Source of the DNA: Thermodesulfobacteriota bacterium
GTDB lineage: Bacteria > Desulfobacterota_D > UBA1144 > Nemesobacterales > CSP1-2
Assembly (NCBI GenBank): GCA_035559815.1
Contig: DATMAT010000025.1
Location: 1-50,939 of the forward strand
DNA length: 50,939 nt
Reading direction: 5' to 3'
Below are positions 1-6,312 of this stretch, piece by piece. The notes beneath the pieces were generated by a model. It saw only the letters and a program-made list of their open reading frames with translations, made no database searches and was not told the DNA's origin. Each line of letters begins with the position of its first letter. Position 1 is the stretch's first letter. Both the position numbers and the translations under genes were made by a program.

Positions 1-9
1 GAGTTATTA

Positions 10-324
10 ATGTCCGTCGCAGAAACCAGGTACGAACATATTGTAATTGGTGAGGATGGAACACCCATCATCTCCGGAACAACTATGAAAGTGGTCGAAC
101 TTGTTGCTGAAAGAATTGCTTACGGCTGGAGTCCGGAGGAATTACACTTTCAGCACCCTTATTTGACTTTAGGGCAAATCTATTCAGCCCTGGCATATTA
201 CTGGGACCACTTGGAAGAACTCCACAAAGACCTGGAGCGCCGACTGCAAAACGTGGAGAAGATCAGGCAGGCAAGCGGGCCATCACCTTTAGTTGCCAGG
301 TTAAAATCCAAAGGTTTACTGTAA
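10..324 (+). CDS. DUF433-family antitoxin
   Basis: A 104-residue protein with the DUF433 pattern: a Gly-Thr-Pro-Ile-Ile-Ser-Gly-Thr stretch near residues 17-24, then GWSPEEL and a YLTLGQIYSAL helix at about residues 39-61. DUF433 proteins are small helix-turn-helix-like proteins that usually act as the antitoxin of a DUF5615 (PIN-like) toxin, binding and repressing their own promoter. The stop codon overlaps the start of the next gene by one base (TAATG), so the pair is translationally coupled. The promoter and any operator lie outside or at the very edge of the window, and no Shine-Dalgarno is visible in the nine bases before the ATG. The family call is confident; the antitoxin role follows from family and context. 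Confidence 0.85.
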   Translation: MSVAETRYEHIVIGEDGTPIISGTTMKVVELVAERIAYGWSPEELHFQHPYLTLGQIYSALAYYWDHLEELHKDLERRLQNVEKIRQASGPSPLVARLKSKGLL

Positions 325-671
325 TGGCCATCGCCATTTACATGGACGTCCATATTCCCAGAGCCATTACAGTAGGTTTACGGCTTCGTGGTGTTGATGT
401 TCTTACCGCACAAGAAGATAACTCGGCTAATCTGTCTGACCCAGAGTTGCTGGAGCGTGCTACTGCATCAAAACGAGTCCTATTCACATTCGACGATGAC
501 CTTCTGATCGAAGCTAGAAAACGGCAACTAGTAGGTAATCCGTTTACCGGCCTAATCTATGCTCATCCTTCGCGTGTGTCTATCGGAACCTGCATCCGTG
601 ATATAGAAATTATCGCTAAGGCAGCGGAGCTTGATGATATAGCCAATCGAGTGGAATTTCTACCTCTTTAA
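324..671 (+). CDS. DUF5615 PIN-like toxin (partner of DUF433)
   Basis: A 115-residue Mut7-C/PIN-like protein. It starts with a hydrophobic strand ending in an acidic residue (IYMDVHIP, Asp8), typical of DUF5615 proteins that normally read LLDENLP. It continues with a GVDVLTAQE segment, a SDPELLERAT helix and the FTFDDDLL acidic cluster near residues 54-60, which would supply further metal ligands. PIN-type toxins are Mg-dependent RNases. It overlaps the DUF433 antitoxin by one base. The first strand reads MDVHIP instead of the common DE(N/H)(L/V)(P/S), so one acidic position may be changed; whether the nuclease is active cannot be judged from sequence alone. Its 3' end is followed by about 420 bases without a gene. 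Confidence 0.8.
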   Translation: MAIAIYMDVHIPRAITVGLRLRGVDVLTAQEDNSANLSDPELLERATASKRVLFTFDDDLLIEARKRQLVGNPFTGLIYAHPSRVSIGTCIRDIEIIAKAAELDDIANRVEFLPL

Positions 672-1042
672 CAACGTAGGAACTCAGATTAACAGCGTAT
701 GAACCCTGCAGTGGTAATTACTGCTTATCGAACAGGCGTGTATGAAGCTAACTTATGATGCTGAGCAATTGTTTGCCTTCCAGGTGTTGAAATAAGAGGG
801 GAATTTCAGATAGTGTACACACCCCTATATCCCCTCCTTCGACTGAGTTTATCCAGCGTAGTCGAAGGGCTCAGGACAGGTCTCGAGAGGGGACTTGACA
901 ATCCTCCCTAAAAACTAAGTCCATCGTAAATGAGAGTCCCCCCCGGGATAACTACTTGTCCTTGTCTTTAGTTATCGAATCAAGTAATTCTCTCTTTGCT
1001 GCATTCCCACGAATATTACGATAAGACTGTGGAATCATAGTA
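672..1042. other. gene-free stretch with dispersed repeat copy
   Basis: About 370 bases between two toxin-antitoxin pairs with no convincing reading frame. It carries one copy of the dispersed repeat (about 798-911). The right end leads into the AbrB promoter/operator. I see no RNA gene here. Confidence 0.5.
798..911. repeat. dispersed repeat, copy 1
   Basis: Shares the segments ACACACCCCTA, ATCCCCTCCTTCGAC, GGCTCAGGACAG and CTCGAGAGGGGACTTGACAAT with the copy near 1780-1875. Its left part matches the partial copy near 2763-2797. It contains internal inverted segments (CCTTCGACT...AGTCGAAGG). This resembles the short non-coding repeats scattered through many environmental genomes. There is no transposase and no coding potential. 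Confidence 0.75.
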
Positions 1043-1079
1043 TTGACCTCTGCTTTACATTTATTTAAAATGTAAAGCA
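1043..1079 (+). promoter_or_regulatory. promoter plus palindromic operator of AbrB/PIN module
   Basis: A sigma-70-type promoter TTGACC (1043-1048), 17-base spacer, TAAAAT (1066-1071). A perfect 12-base inverted repeat lies over the -10 box: TGCTTTACATTT at 1051-1062 and its complement at 1068-1079, with a 5-base centre. The Shine-Dalgarno AAGGAG (1079-1084) follows, then the ATG at 1092. An operator in this position would block RNA polymerase, the usual autoregulation of AbrB/MazE-type antitoxins. The promoter and palindrome are seen directly; the binding partner is inferred. Confidence 0.75.
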
Positions 1080-1091
1080 AGGAGAAATGAT

Positions 1092-1313
1092 ATGAATGAA
1101 GTTAAGCTATCGAGCAAAAATCAGGTAGTGATACCGCGTGAGGCCCGGAATGCTCTGGGAGTCAAGGCGGGCGATAAACTGCTGGTGGTGGTGCGTGGCG
1201 ATACGCTTATTTTGCTTCGCAAACCCAAGAAATATTCGAGGGCGACCGCCGGAATTGCCAAAGGGCTTTATCCACCCGAGTACCTGGAAAAGGAGAGAGA
1301 AGGCTGGAAGTGA
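1092..1313 (+). CDS. AbrB/MazE/SpoVT-type antitoxin
   Basis: A 73-residue swapped-hairpin AbrB DNA-binding protein. The N-terminus reads LSSKNQVVIPREARNALGVKAGDKL, the hallmark of the AbrB/VapB fold, and a short basic-then-acidic C-terminal tail (YPPEYLEKEREGWK) probably wraps the toxin. It is the predicted antitoxin of the PIN protein that starts at its stop codon (GTGA overlap of four bases). A good Shine-Dalgarno (AAGGAG) lies seven bases upstream of the ATG. A 12-base perfect palindrome over the -10 box just upstream is the likely autoregulatory operator. The family is clear; exact toxin specificity is unknown. Confidence 0.9.
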   Translation: MNEVKLSSKNQVVIPREARNALGVKAGDKLLVVVRGDTLILLRKPKKYSRATAGIAKGLYPPEYLEKEREGWK

Positions 1314-1771
1314 CCTTAACAAGACTAGAAGGTTTCCTCAAACAGCACAGAAAGATCGGACTTGATACAAGCATCTTTATCTTCCAGGTGGAAGAAAACC
1401 CGAAGTACCTTAAGCTTGTTGAGCCGATTTTTCTCTGGATTGAAAGACCCAAGGCTCGTGCTGTGACCTCCACGATCACAATGCTTGAACTTCTCGTCCG
1501 GCCCTATCAGCTTTCAGATATCGATCGGGTCAATAAGTTCTATTCTCTGTTATCTACCTACCCACACCTGGATTGGATCGCGCCAACGCTCGAGATCGCC
1601 GACCTGGCGGCACGACTTAGGGCGGAATATAATCTGAGAACCCCTGACGCCCTGCAGGCCGCTTCAGCTTTGGCCAGCCAGGCGCCGGGATTTATCTCGA
1701 ACGATGCCGTATTTCAAAGAGTGACTGAGCTTGAAGTACTCATTCTGGATGATTTGCTACGACTTAAATAG
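1310..1771 (+). CDS. VapC-like PIN-domain ribonuclease toxin
   Basis: A 153-residue PIN-domain protein starting at GTG, whose last two bases overlap the TGA stop of the AbrB antitoxin. All four PIN acidic positions are visible: Asp19 (GLDTSIFIF), Glu60 (ITMLELL), Asp113 (RTPDALQAAS) and Asp132 (ISNDAVF). PIN toxins of type II modules are Mg2+-dependent endoribonucleases, commonly acting on tRNA or rRNA. The intact active site and length suggest a functional toxin. The alternative of a non-toxin PIN nuclease is unlikely given the coupled antitoxin. A dispersed repeat copy begins immediately after the stop codon. Confidence 0.88.
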   Translation: MTLTRLEGFLKQHRKIGLDTSIFIFQVEENPKYLKLVEPIFLWIERPKARAVTSTITMLELLVRPYQLSDIDRVNKFYSLLSTYPHLDWIAPTLEIADLAARLRAEYNLRTPDALQAASALASQAPGFISNDAVFQRVTELEVLILDDLLRLK

Positions 1772-1779
1772 GAGGATAT

Positions 1780-1875
1780 ACACACCCCTAAATCCCCTCC
1801 TTCGACCCTTCGACTACGCTCAGGGCAGGCAAGGCTCAGGACAGATCTCGAGAGGGGACTTGACAATTCTCGACT
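1780..1875. repeat. dispersed repeat, copy 2
   Basis: The most complete copy of the repeat also seen at 798-911. It begins with ACACACCCCTAAATCCCC, carries a CCTTCGACTACGCTCAGGGCA segment, then GGCTCAGGACAG and CTCGAGAGGGGACTTGACAAT. It fills the gap between the 3' ends of two convergent toxin genes (stops at 1771 and 1874). Open frames that read through it are products of the repeat, not genes. Confidence 0.8.
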
Positions 1876-2332
1876 ACGATGAGGACGGTAACCCCTCAAG
1901 CTTAGCAATAAACTCTCTCGGCTTAAGAATCCTAATTCCTTTAAACTCTTTCAAATCCAGAAGATCCAAGTCTCCGGTAACTATAAATTTGGCACTTGAG
2001 GCCAAGGCGCCGGCAAGAATGTTGTTGTCAGATGGGTCTCTTTCGCAAACTCCTTCCACTTTTATACTAGTCTCATCGGGGTTGATTATCTCGAGCGCTT
2101 CCTCGATAAGCTTCATAGTCTCTTTTTTAGCCCGACTAAACTCTCTTTCACTAAATTCCCTATCCAGAACTTTTCTAAGCTCGTTCATTACAAAGGGAGA
2201 TGTAAATCCCAAGAATTCTCTATCTCTTGCCCTTTCCAGAATCTCCGAGCAAAGGCCTTCCGTAATAAACGCAGCCATGAGTATGTTAGTATCAATAAAG
2301 GCTCTTAATTTATGAGATTCTTCTGAAGACAT
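1874..2332 (-). CDS. PIN-domain toxin (COG1569-like)
   Basis: A 152-residue PIN-domain protein. Catalytic acidic residues are visible at Asp14 (FIDTNILMAAF), Glu51 (VMNELRKVL), Asp99/Asp102 (CERDPSDNNILAGAL) and Asp121/Asp123 (VTGDLDLL). The DPxDNxILA and TGDxDLL motifs are typical of the 'putative toxin-antitoxin system toxin component, PIN family' group. It overlaps the end of the ribbon-helix-helix gene by 23 bases, so the antitoxin is first and the toxin second in one transcript. The predicted activity is Mg-dependent RNase. It ends against the repeat copy at 1780-1875 and is convergent with the other PIN toxin. Confidence 0.87.
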   Translation of the reverse strand: MSSEESHKLRAFIDTNILMAAFITEGLCSEILERARDREFLGFTSPFVMNELRKVLDREFSEREFSRAKKETMKLIEEALEIINPDETSIKVEGVCERDPSDNNILAGALASSAKFIVTGDLDLLDLKEFKGIRILKPREFIAKLEGLPSSS

Positions 2333-2672
2333 CCTCTTCGGTAACTATACCTTTCTGCCTGGCGGCAGGAACAAGCTTTTCCCTGACCCTATCGGCCCGC
2401 ACCCTCCATAGATATTTATGTACAGCTTCGATGACTATCTGATCACCGGGAATCCCGGTTTCCCGAGATAATCTGTCCAGTTGTTCCTTAATACCCGGTG
2501 GCAAATCAAGCAGGGTTTTATCCCCGAAATAGTTTTGAATTGCCTGCCTTATGAGATTGCTCTTTTCCACGCCCCTCTCTTTTGCCACCTTCTCCACTTG
2601 TTTTAAGAGTTTTTGTTCTACCCTGATCGTTATGAATTTATTCTTACCCTTTGTCCTGGCCTTTGATGCCAT
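2310..2672 (-). CDS. ribbon-helix-helix (CopG/RHH) antitoxin
   Basis: A 120-residue protein with an N-terminal ribbon-helix-helix at about residues 12-50: a strand KFITIRVEQKLLKQVEKVAKE followed by a GVEKSNLIRQAIQNYF helix. The C-terminal half (LPPGIKEQLDRLSRETGIPGDQIVIEAVHKYL) looks like a second RHH-type segment, making it longer than simple CopG antitoxins. It is followed by a coupled PIN toxin. A Shine-Dalgarno GGAGGG precedes the ATG, and a TGTTACA/TGTAACA palindrome lies just upstream over the predicted -10 box. It probably represses its own operon and neutralises the PIN toxin. Confidence 0.85.
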   Translation of the reverse strand: MASKARTKGKNKFITIRVEQKLLKQVEKVAKERGVEKSNLIRQAIQNYFGDKTLLDLPPGIKEQLDRLSRETGIPGDQIVIEAVHKYLWRVRADRVREKLVPAARQKGIVTEEDVFRRIS

Positions 2673-2688
2673 AGTTATCCCTCCATGA

Positions 2689-2726
2689 TGTTACACAATT
2701 GTAACACATACCATTGCCTGCGTAAA
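2689..2726 (-). promoter_or_regulatory. promoter plus palindromic operator of RHH/PIN module
   Basis: Read on the minus strand: TTTACG (2726-2721), 17-base spacer, TACAAT (2703-2698). A perfect inverted repeat TGTTACA (2689-2695) / TGTAACA (2700-2706) with a 4-base centre covers the -10 box. The Shine-Dalgarno and ATG (2672) follow at once. This is the expected place for an RHH antitoxin dimer to repress its own operon. Confidence 0.65.
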
Positions 2727-2762
2727 CTTCTCGAAGGATCCTAGTCCGGCAAATCAAATTCA

Positions 2763-2797
2763 TGAGGAGGATTTCAAATAGCCTACACACCCCTAAA
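2763..2797. repeat. dispersed repeat, partial copy 3
   Basis: Matches the left part of copy 1 (GAGGRRRATTTCARATAG-like lead followed by CTACACACCCCTAAATCCC) but lacks the CTCGAGAGGGG right part. It lies just beyond the third toxin-antitoxin module, so each module is bordered by a copy. Confidence 0.6.
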
Positions 2798-2911
2798 TCC
2801 CACATCACCGGGAATTCCCCGCTACTCTAAAAGAATTTTTTATTGACAGTAGCCCTTCTCTAATGCGAAAATGGTAATAGAAATTACAAATTCATAGACA
2901 AGGAGGACGAT

Positions 2912-3781
2912 ATGGCAAGAGGAAAATCGGCAAGATCAAAAACCAAGAAAAAAGGAGTCGACAGGAAGAATCCCGGCGGAAACAAGAAGAACGGTTCATT
3001 CAAGTTCGACTATGTTCTTTATGATAAGAAAGACCGCATAGCCCGCGTCACCATCAACCGTCCGGAGGTGCGAAACGCTCTCGACTCAAAAACAAGGGCG
3101 GAGCTGGCCACAGCCATCGAAGACGCATGGATGGACGATGACATAGGAGTGATCGTGCTTACCGGAGCGGGAGACAGGGCATTCTCTGCCGGTGGAGATT
3201 TGTCCTGGATAGTCGACCCCAAGAGAAAGGTGGATGCGGAATACATGCTGGTGCACTACCGGCTGGCCACGGCCATGCGCTCCTGCGGAAAACCGATCAT
3301 AGCCCGGGTAAACGGGTTCTGCATCGGCGGGGGCAACGAGCTTAACATGCTCTGCGACCTGACCATCGCCTCCGAGGATTCCATATTCGGGCAGGCCGGG
3401 CCGCTCGTGGGAAGCTGCCCTATATGGTACGGGCTTCAGGGGCTTCAACACTCCGTCGGCGATAAGAAGGCCCGGGAGATCGTCTATCTCTGTAACCGTT
3501 ACACGGCCAAGGAGGCAGAGCAAATGGGATGGGTGAATAAAGTAGTGCCGAAGGAAAAATTGGACGAGGAAGTCGACGCCTGGTGCAACAGGCTTCTGGA
3601 AATGAGTCCCCAGTCCCTACGGATCGCCAAATTGCAGATTAACTTCGTCTCGGACATGGCTTCTCCTCAGATAACTCACGGACTGGAGCTGGCCAGGTTC
3701 TTCCTTAAATCCCCGCAGATGATCGAGGGGGCAAGTGCGTTTTTGGAGAAGCGGAAGCCGGATTTTTATAAGTACCTTTAA
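2912..3781 (+). CDS. enoyl-CoA hydratase/isomerase family protein, MenB-like
   Basis: A 289-residue crotonase-fold protein. Oxyanion-hole elements are visible at SAGGD (92-96) and IGGGNE (138-143). The CDLTIAS...IFGQAGPLVGS block (148-168), the KKAREI-YLC segment and the final KRKPDF are typical of the 1,4-dihydroxy-2-naphthoyl-CoA synthase (MenB)/BadI branch. However, the MenB GSFD motif reads GSCP (167-170), so the usual Asp is missing and MenB activity is doubtful. An acyl-CoA hydratase or ring hydrolase role is equally possible. The first about 30 residues are an unusual Lys/Arg-rich tail ahead of the fold (start ATG preceded by AAGGAGG). A TTGACA at 2843-2848 may be its -35 box. There is no menaquinone or beta-oxidation neighbour. 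Confidence 0.8.
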   Translation: MARGKSARSKTKKKGVDRKNPGGNKKNGSFKFDYVLYDKKDRIARVTINRPEVRNALDSKTRAELATAIEDAWMDDDIGVIVLTGAGDRAFSAGGDLSWIVDPKRKVDAEYMLVHYRLATAMRSCGKPIIARVNGFCIGGGNELNMLCDLTIASEDSIFGQAGPLVGSCPIWYGLQGLQHSVGDKKAREIVYLCNRYTAKEAEQMGWVNKVVPKEKLDEEVDAWCNRLLEMSPQSLRIAKLQINFVSDMASPQITHGLELARFFLKSPQMIEGASAFLEKRKPDFYKYL

Positions 3782-3849
3782 CTTAAACCTGAAAGGCTCT
3801 GCAATTCAAATCAGGGAGAATCTTAACCTGATTCATCAAGACTCATTGT

Positions 3850-3880
3850 CCCATCCTTCCCGGATTATAGGGAGGATGGG
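3850..3880. repeat. inverted repeat between crotonase and cyclase genes
   Basis: CCCATCCTTCCC (3850-3861) pairs with GGGAGGATGGG (3870-3880) across an 8-base loop with one bulged T. No T-tract follows on either strand, so it is a strong hairpin but not a classic intrinsic terminator. Confidence 0.6.
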
Positions 3881-3966
3881 ATAAAGGGTAATGTTCGAAC
3901 TGGTGATGCAATCTAAGTATCCCATGTCCCACGGGTTTCGGTAAATTCTTTGCATCAGTATAATTA

Positions 3967-6126
3967 ATGCCTAATACCCGGATGAAAGGCACGAGAAAGG
4001 GCACCAGAATTTTCTCATACGTATCACTGGCCATCGGTCTCCTATCCGCTTTAATCGTTATATGCCTTTATATATGGAATGCCGCTTTTCTTAGGGAGAT
4101 TGACCTTCGATATAGCGACTTGCGTTTTAAGATGCGGGGAACAGTGGAACCCAATCCCCAAGTGGCTATAGTAGCCATAGACGAGAAGAGTATCAATGAG
4201 CTAGGAAGATGGCCCTGGTCACGCCACCAGCTGGCCGAACTCTTGAACAGGCTTACGGATTACAGGCCCAGGGTGGTAGCGTTTGACGTATTGTTTTCAG
4301 AGCCGGAATCCATGGATGCAGATGCCGCACTCGGTGAAGCCATGGAGAAAAGCGGAAACGTGGTGCTCGGTTATTTCTTTCGGAAGGATGCTACAGAAAA
4401 ACCCTCTCCCTCATCGCTTAAAGAGCTCGATAACTCCAGCATCAAGCTGACAAAATTTCTGGGCCTGCCTAAAGGAGAGTTTCTAACACAATTTGACTCA
4501 GCAGACCTCAATATAAGCGAAATAGGAGCCCATGCTGGAGGATTCGGGTTTTTCAACGCCTTTCCGGATACGGATGGGGTTGTCCGTCGCGCCCAGATGC
4601 TCATAGAATACAAAGACAAGATTTATCCTTCTCTCAACCTGGAGGGCATTCGCCGTTACCTTGGACAGGACATACTTCTTCAAGTAGCTTCCTACGGCGT
4701 AGAGGAACTCTACGTCGGGCAAGAGCCTATTCCGGTAGACGAAAAAGCACAGTTTCTCATCAACTACTACGGCCCCCATGGCATTTTCCCCATCTATTCG
4801 GCTGTAGACGTCATATCCGGCGAAGTCCCGGAGGATGCCTTGAGGGACAAGCTGGTCTTCGTAGGAGCAACCGAGATAGGCATCTCGGACGTGAAACCCA
4901 CGGCGTTCGACCCGGTGCTTCCGGGCGTGGAAATACATGCTACCGTGGCCGGGAACATACTCGACGGGCGATTCCTCATCAAGAATACCCTTACCAGGGC
5001 ACTGGACCTGGCTTTAATCCTGATTTTACCGATGGTGCTTATATGGCTCCTTATGCGGGTTCAGAAGACATTCATCGCATTCGTCATTTTTGCGGCCGCG
5101 GTGCTCTTTCACACCTTAGTTAATTACCTATTTTTCACTGAGCTCAATTCACTACTCAGCTTTATTTATCCGGGTTTATCGTTAGCCCTTGCCTACGTGC
5201 TCTTCGAGGGTTATCGAAACATCGTTGTGGAAAGGAGGAATCGTTACCTGCGTATGGCCTTCAGCACCTATGTTTCTCCAGAGCTTGTAGCCGGTATATT
5301 GCAAGACCCGGATAAACTTAAACTGGGCGGTGAAAAGAGAAGTATCACGGTCCTGTTCTCAGATATAAGAAACTTCACCTCTTTTTCGGAAAAGATCCCC
5401 CCGGAGACGCTCGTAACCATTCTCAACGAGTATCTGAGCCCCATGACTCAAATTGTCATGAAAGAACGGGGCACACTGGATAAGTACATAGGAGACGCAA
5501 TAATGGCTATCTTCGGAGCCCCCCTCGACGTCCCGGACCATCCGAAGAGAGCATGCCAGGCCGCTATCTACATGCTCGAAAAACTGGAGAAGCTCAACAC
5601 CGAATGGAGCAAAAAAGGCTGGCCCCATATATCCATCGGCATAGGAATAAACACCGGCGAGGCCATCGTTGGGAATATGGGTGCAAACGTCCGGTTCGAC
5701 TACACGGCGATAGGCGACACGGTCAACCTGGCTTCACGACTGGAGGGTCTCAACAAAATTTATGGCACCGAGATAATCCTAACCAAATCAACCTTGGATA
5801 ACATTGAATCCCCCGAACTAGCCTTCTTGGTGAGGGAACTCGACCTGGTACAGGTGAAGGGGAAAGAAAAACCTATCCCCATATTTCAACTCATTGACTT
5901 CTATCCCGGGAACCTCAAGCAGAGAACACTGGTTAAATTCTTCTCCGAGGCCCTTTCTCTCTTCAGAGAGAGGAGCTTCCACAAGGCCCGGGACAGGTTT
6001 GCCGATATTCTGGGAACGTTTCCGGATGACGTACCTTCAAGTGTTTATTTCGAGCGCTGTTCTCAGTACATTACACATCCGCCGCCGGCTGAATGGGAAG
6101 GTATATATATCGCCAAGGAAAAGTAA
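3967..6126 (+). CDS. CHASE2-domain class III adenylate/guanylate cyclase
   Basis: A 719-residue membrane receptor cyclase. Order: TM helix about 17-37; extracytoplasmic CHASE2 sensor about 45-335 (PQVAIVAIDEKSINELGRWPWSR is a CHASE2 hallmark); three closely spaced TM helices about 340-415; cytoplasmic class III cyclase domain about 450-640. The cyclase motifs are FSDIRNF, DKYIGDAIMAIFGAP, NTGEAIVGNMG and GDTVNLASRLEGL, so both metal Asp residues, the purine-selecting Lys and the transition-state Asn/Arg are present. The Lys and the Thr of DYTAIGD favour ATP, i.e. cAMP. A TATAAT lies only two bases upstream of this ATG, so Met6 (3982) may be the real start. It is followed in the same direction by TPR/barrel, FecR and lipoprotein genes. 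Confidence 0.92.
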   Translation: MPNTRMKGTRKGTRIFSYVSLAIGLLSALIVICLYIWNAAFLREIDLRYSDLRFKMRGTVEPNPQVAIVAIDEKSINELGRWPWSRHQLAELLNRLTDYRPRVVAFDVLFSEPESMDADAALGEAMEKSGNVVLGYFFRKDATEKPSPSSLKELDNSSIKLTKFLGLPKGEFLTQFDSADLNISEIGAHAGGFGFFNAFPDTDGVVRRAQMLIEYKDKIYPSLNLEGIRRYLGQDILLQVASYGVEELYVGQEPIPVDEKAQFLINYYGPHGIFPIYSAVDVISGEVPEDALRDKLVFVGATEIGISDVKPTAFDPVLPGVEIHATVAGNILDGRFLIKNTLTRALDLALILILPMVLIWLLMRVQKTFIAFVIFAAAVLFHTLVNYLFFTELNSLLSFIYPGLSLALAYVLFEGYRNIVVERRNRYLRMAFSTYVSPELVAGILQDPDKLKLGGEKRSITVLFSDIRNFTSFSEKIPPETLVTILNEYLSPMTQIVMKERGTLDKYIGDAIMAIFGAPLDVPDHPKRACQAAIYMLEKLEKLNTEWSKKGWPHISIGIGINTGEAIVGNMGANVRFDYTAIGDTVNLASRLEGLNKIYGTEIILTKSTLDNIESPELAFLVRELDLVQVKGKEKPIPIFQLIDFYPGNLKQRTLVKFFSEALSLFRERSFHKARDRFADILGTFPDDVPSSVYFERCSQYITHPPPAEWEGIYIAKEK

Positions 6127-6201
6127 TAGCCATCCAATACGAGCCCTTGAGCGAATGAACTAAATACCGGGGAAGGGCGTTAACCCTAGCGAGAAATCCA
6201 C

Positions 6202-6230
6202 TTGACAACCAATGGTGAAGCTTGTAGAGT
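6202..6230 (+). promoter_or_regulatory. sigma-70-type promoter for the TPR-FecR-lipoprotein operon
   Basis: TTGACA (6202-6207), 17-base spacer, TAGAGT (6225-6230), predicted start near 6237. It is followed by two purine-rich Shine-Dalgarno-like stretches before the TTG start at 6313. This implies the three downstream genes can be transcribed independently of the cyclase. Confidence 0.65.
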
Positions 6231-6312
6231 CAGTCTAAGTTCTGGGAGCGTACTTGTCGGCCCGAATAGGTGTTCAATTCCGGCTGAACTTAGAGGAGGA
6301 TAGAGAGGAGGG

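Noticed and set aside
1731-2315. Plus-strand open frame of 194 codons reading through the repeat and the PIN gene
   Set aside because: Its middle reads FDYAQGRQGSGQ, the typical translation of the repeat, and the rest is antisense to the PIN toxin.
3850-3880. Hairpin as a terminator of the crotonase gene
   Set aside because: No T-tract follows on either strand; kept only as an inverted repeat.
3940-3953. GG-N10-GC spacing resembling a sigma-54 site (CGGTAA...TTTGCA)
   Set aside because: The -24 box departs from consensus at several positions and the start would fall at or after the ATG.
3942-3955. 14-base word TAAATTCTTTGCAT repeated at 41577-41590, upstream of two genes
   Set aside because: A 14-mer shared twice in 50 kb is expected by chance, and the flanks differ.
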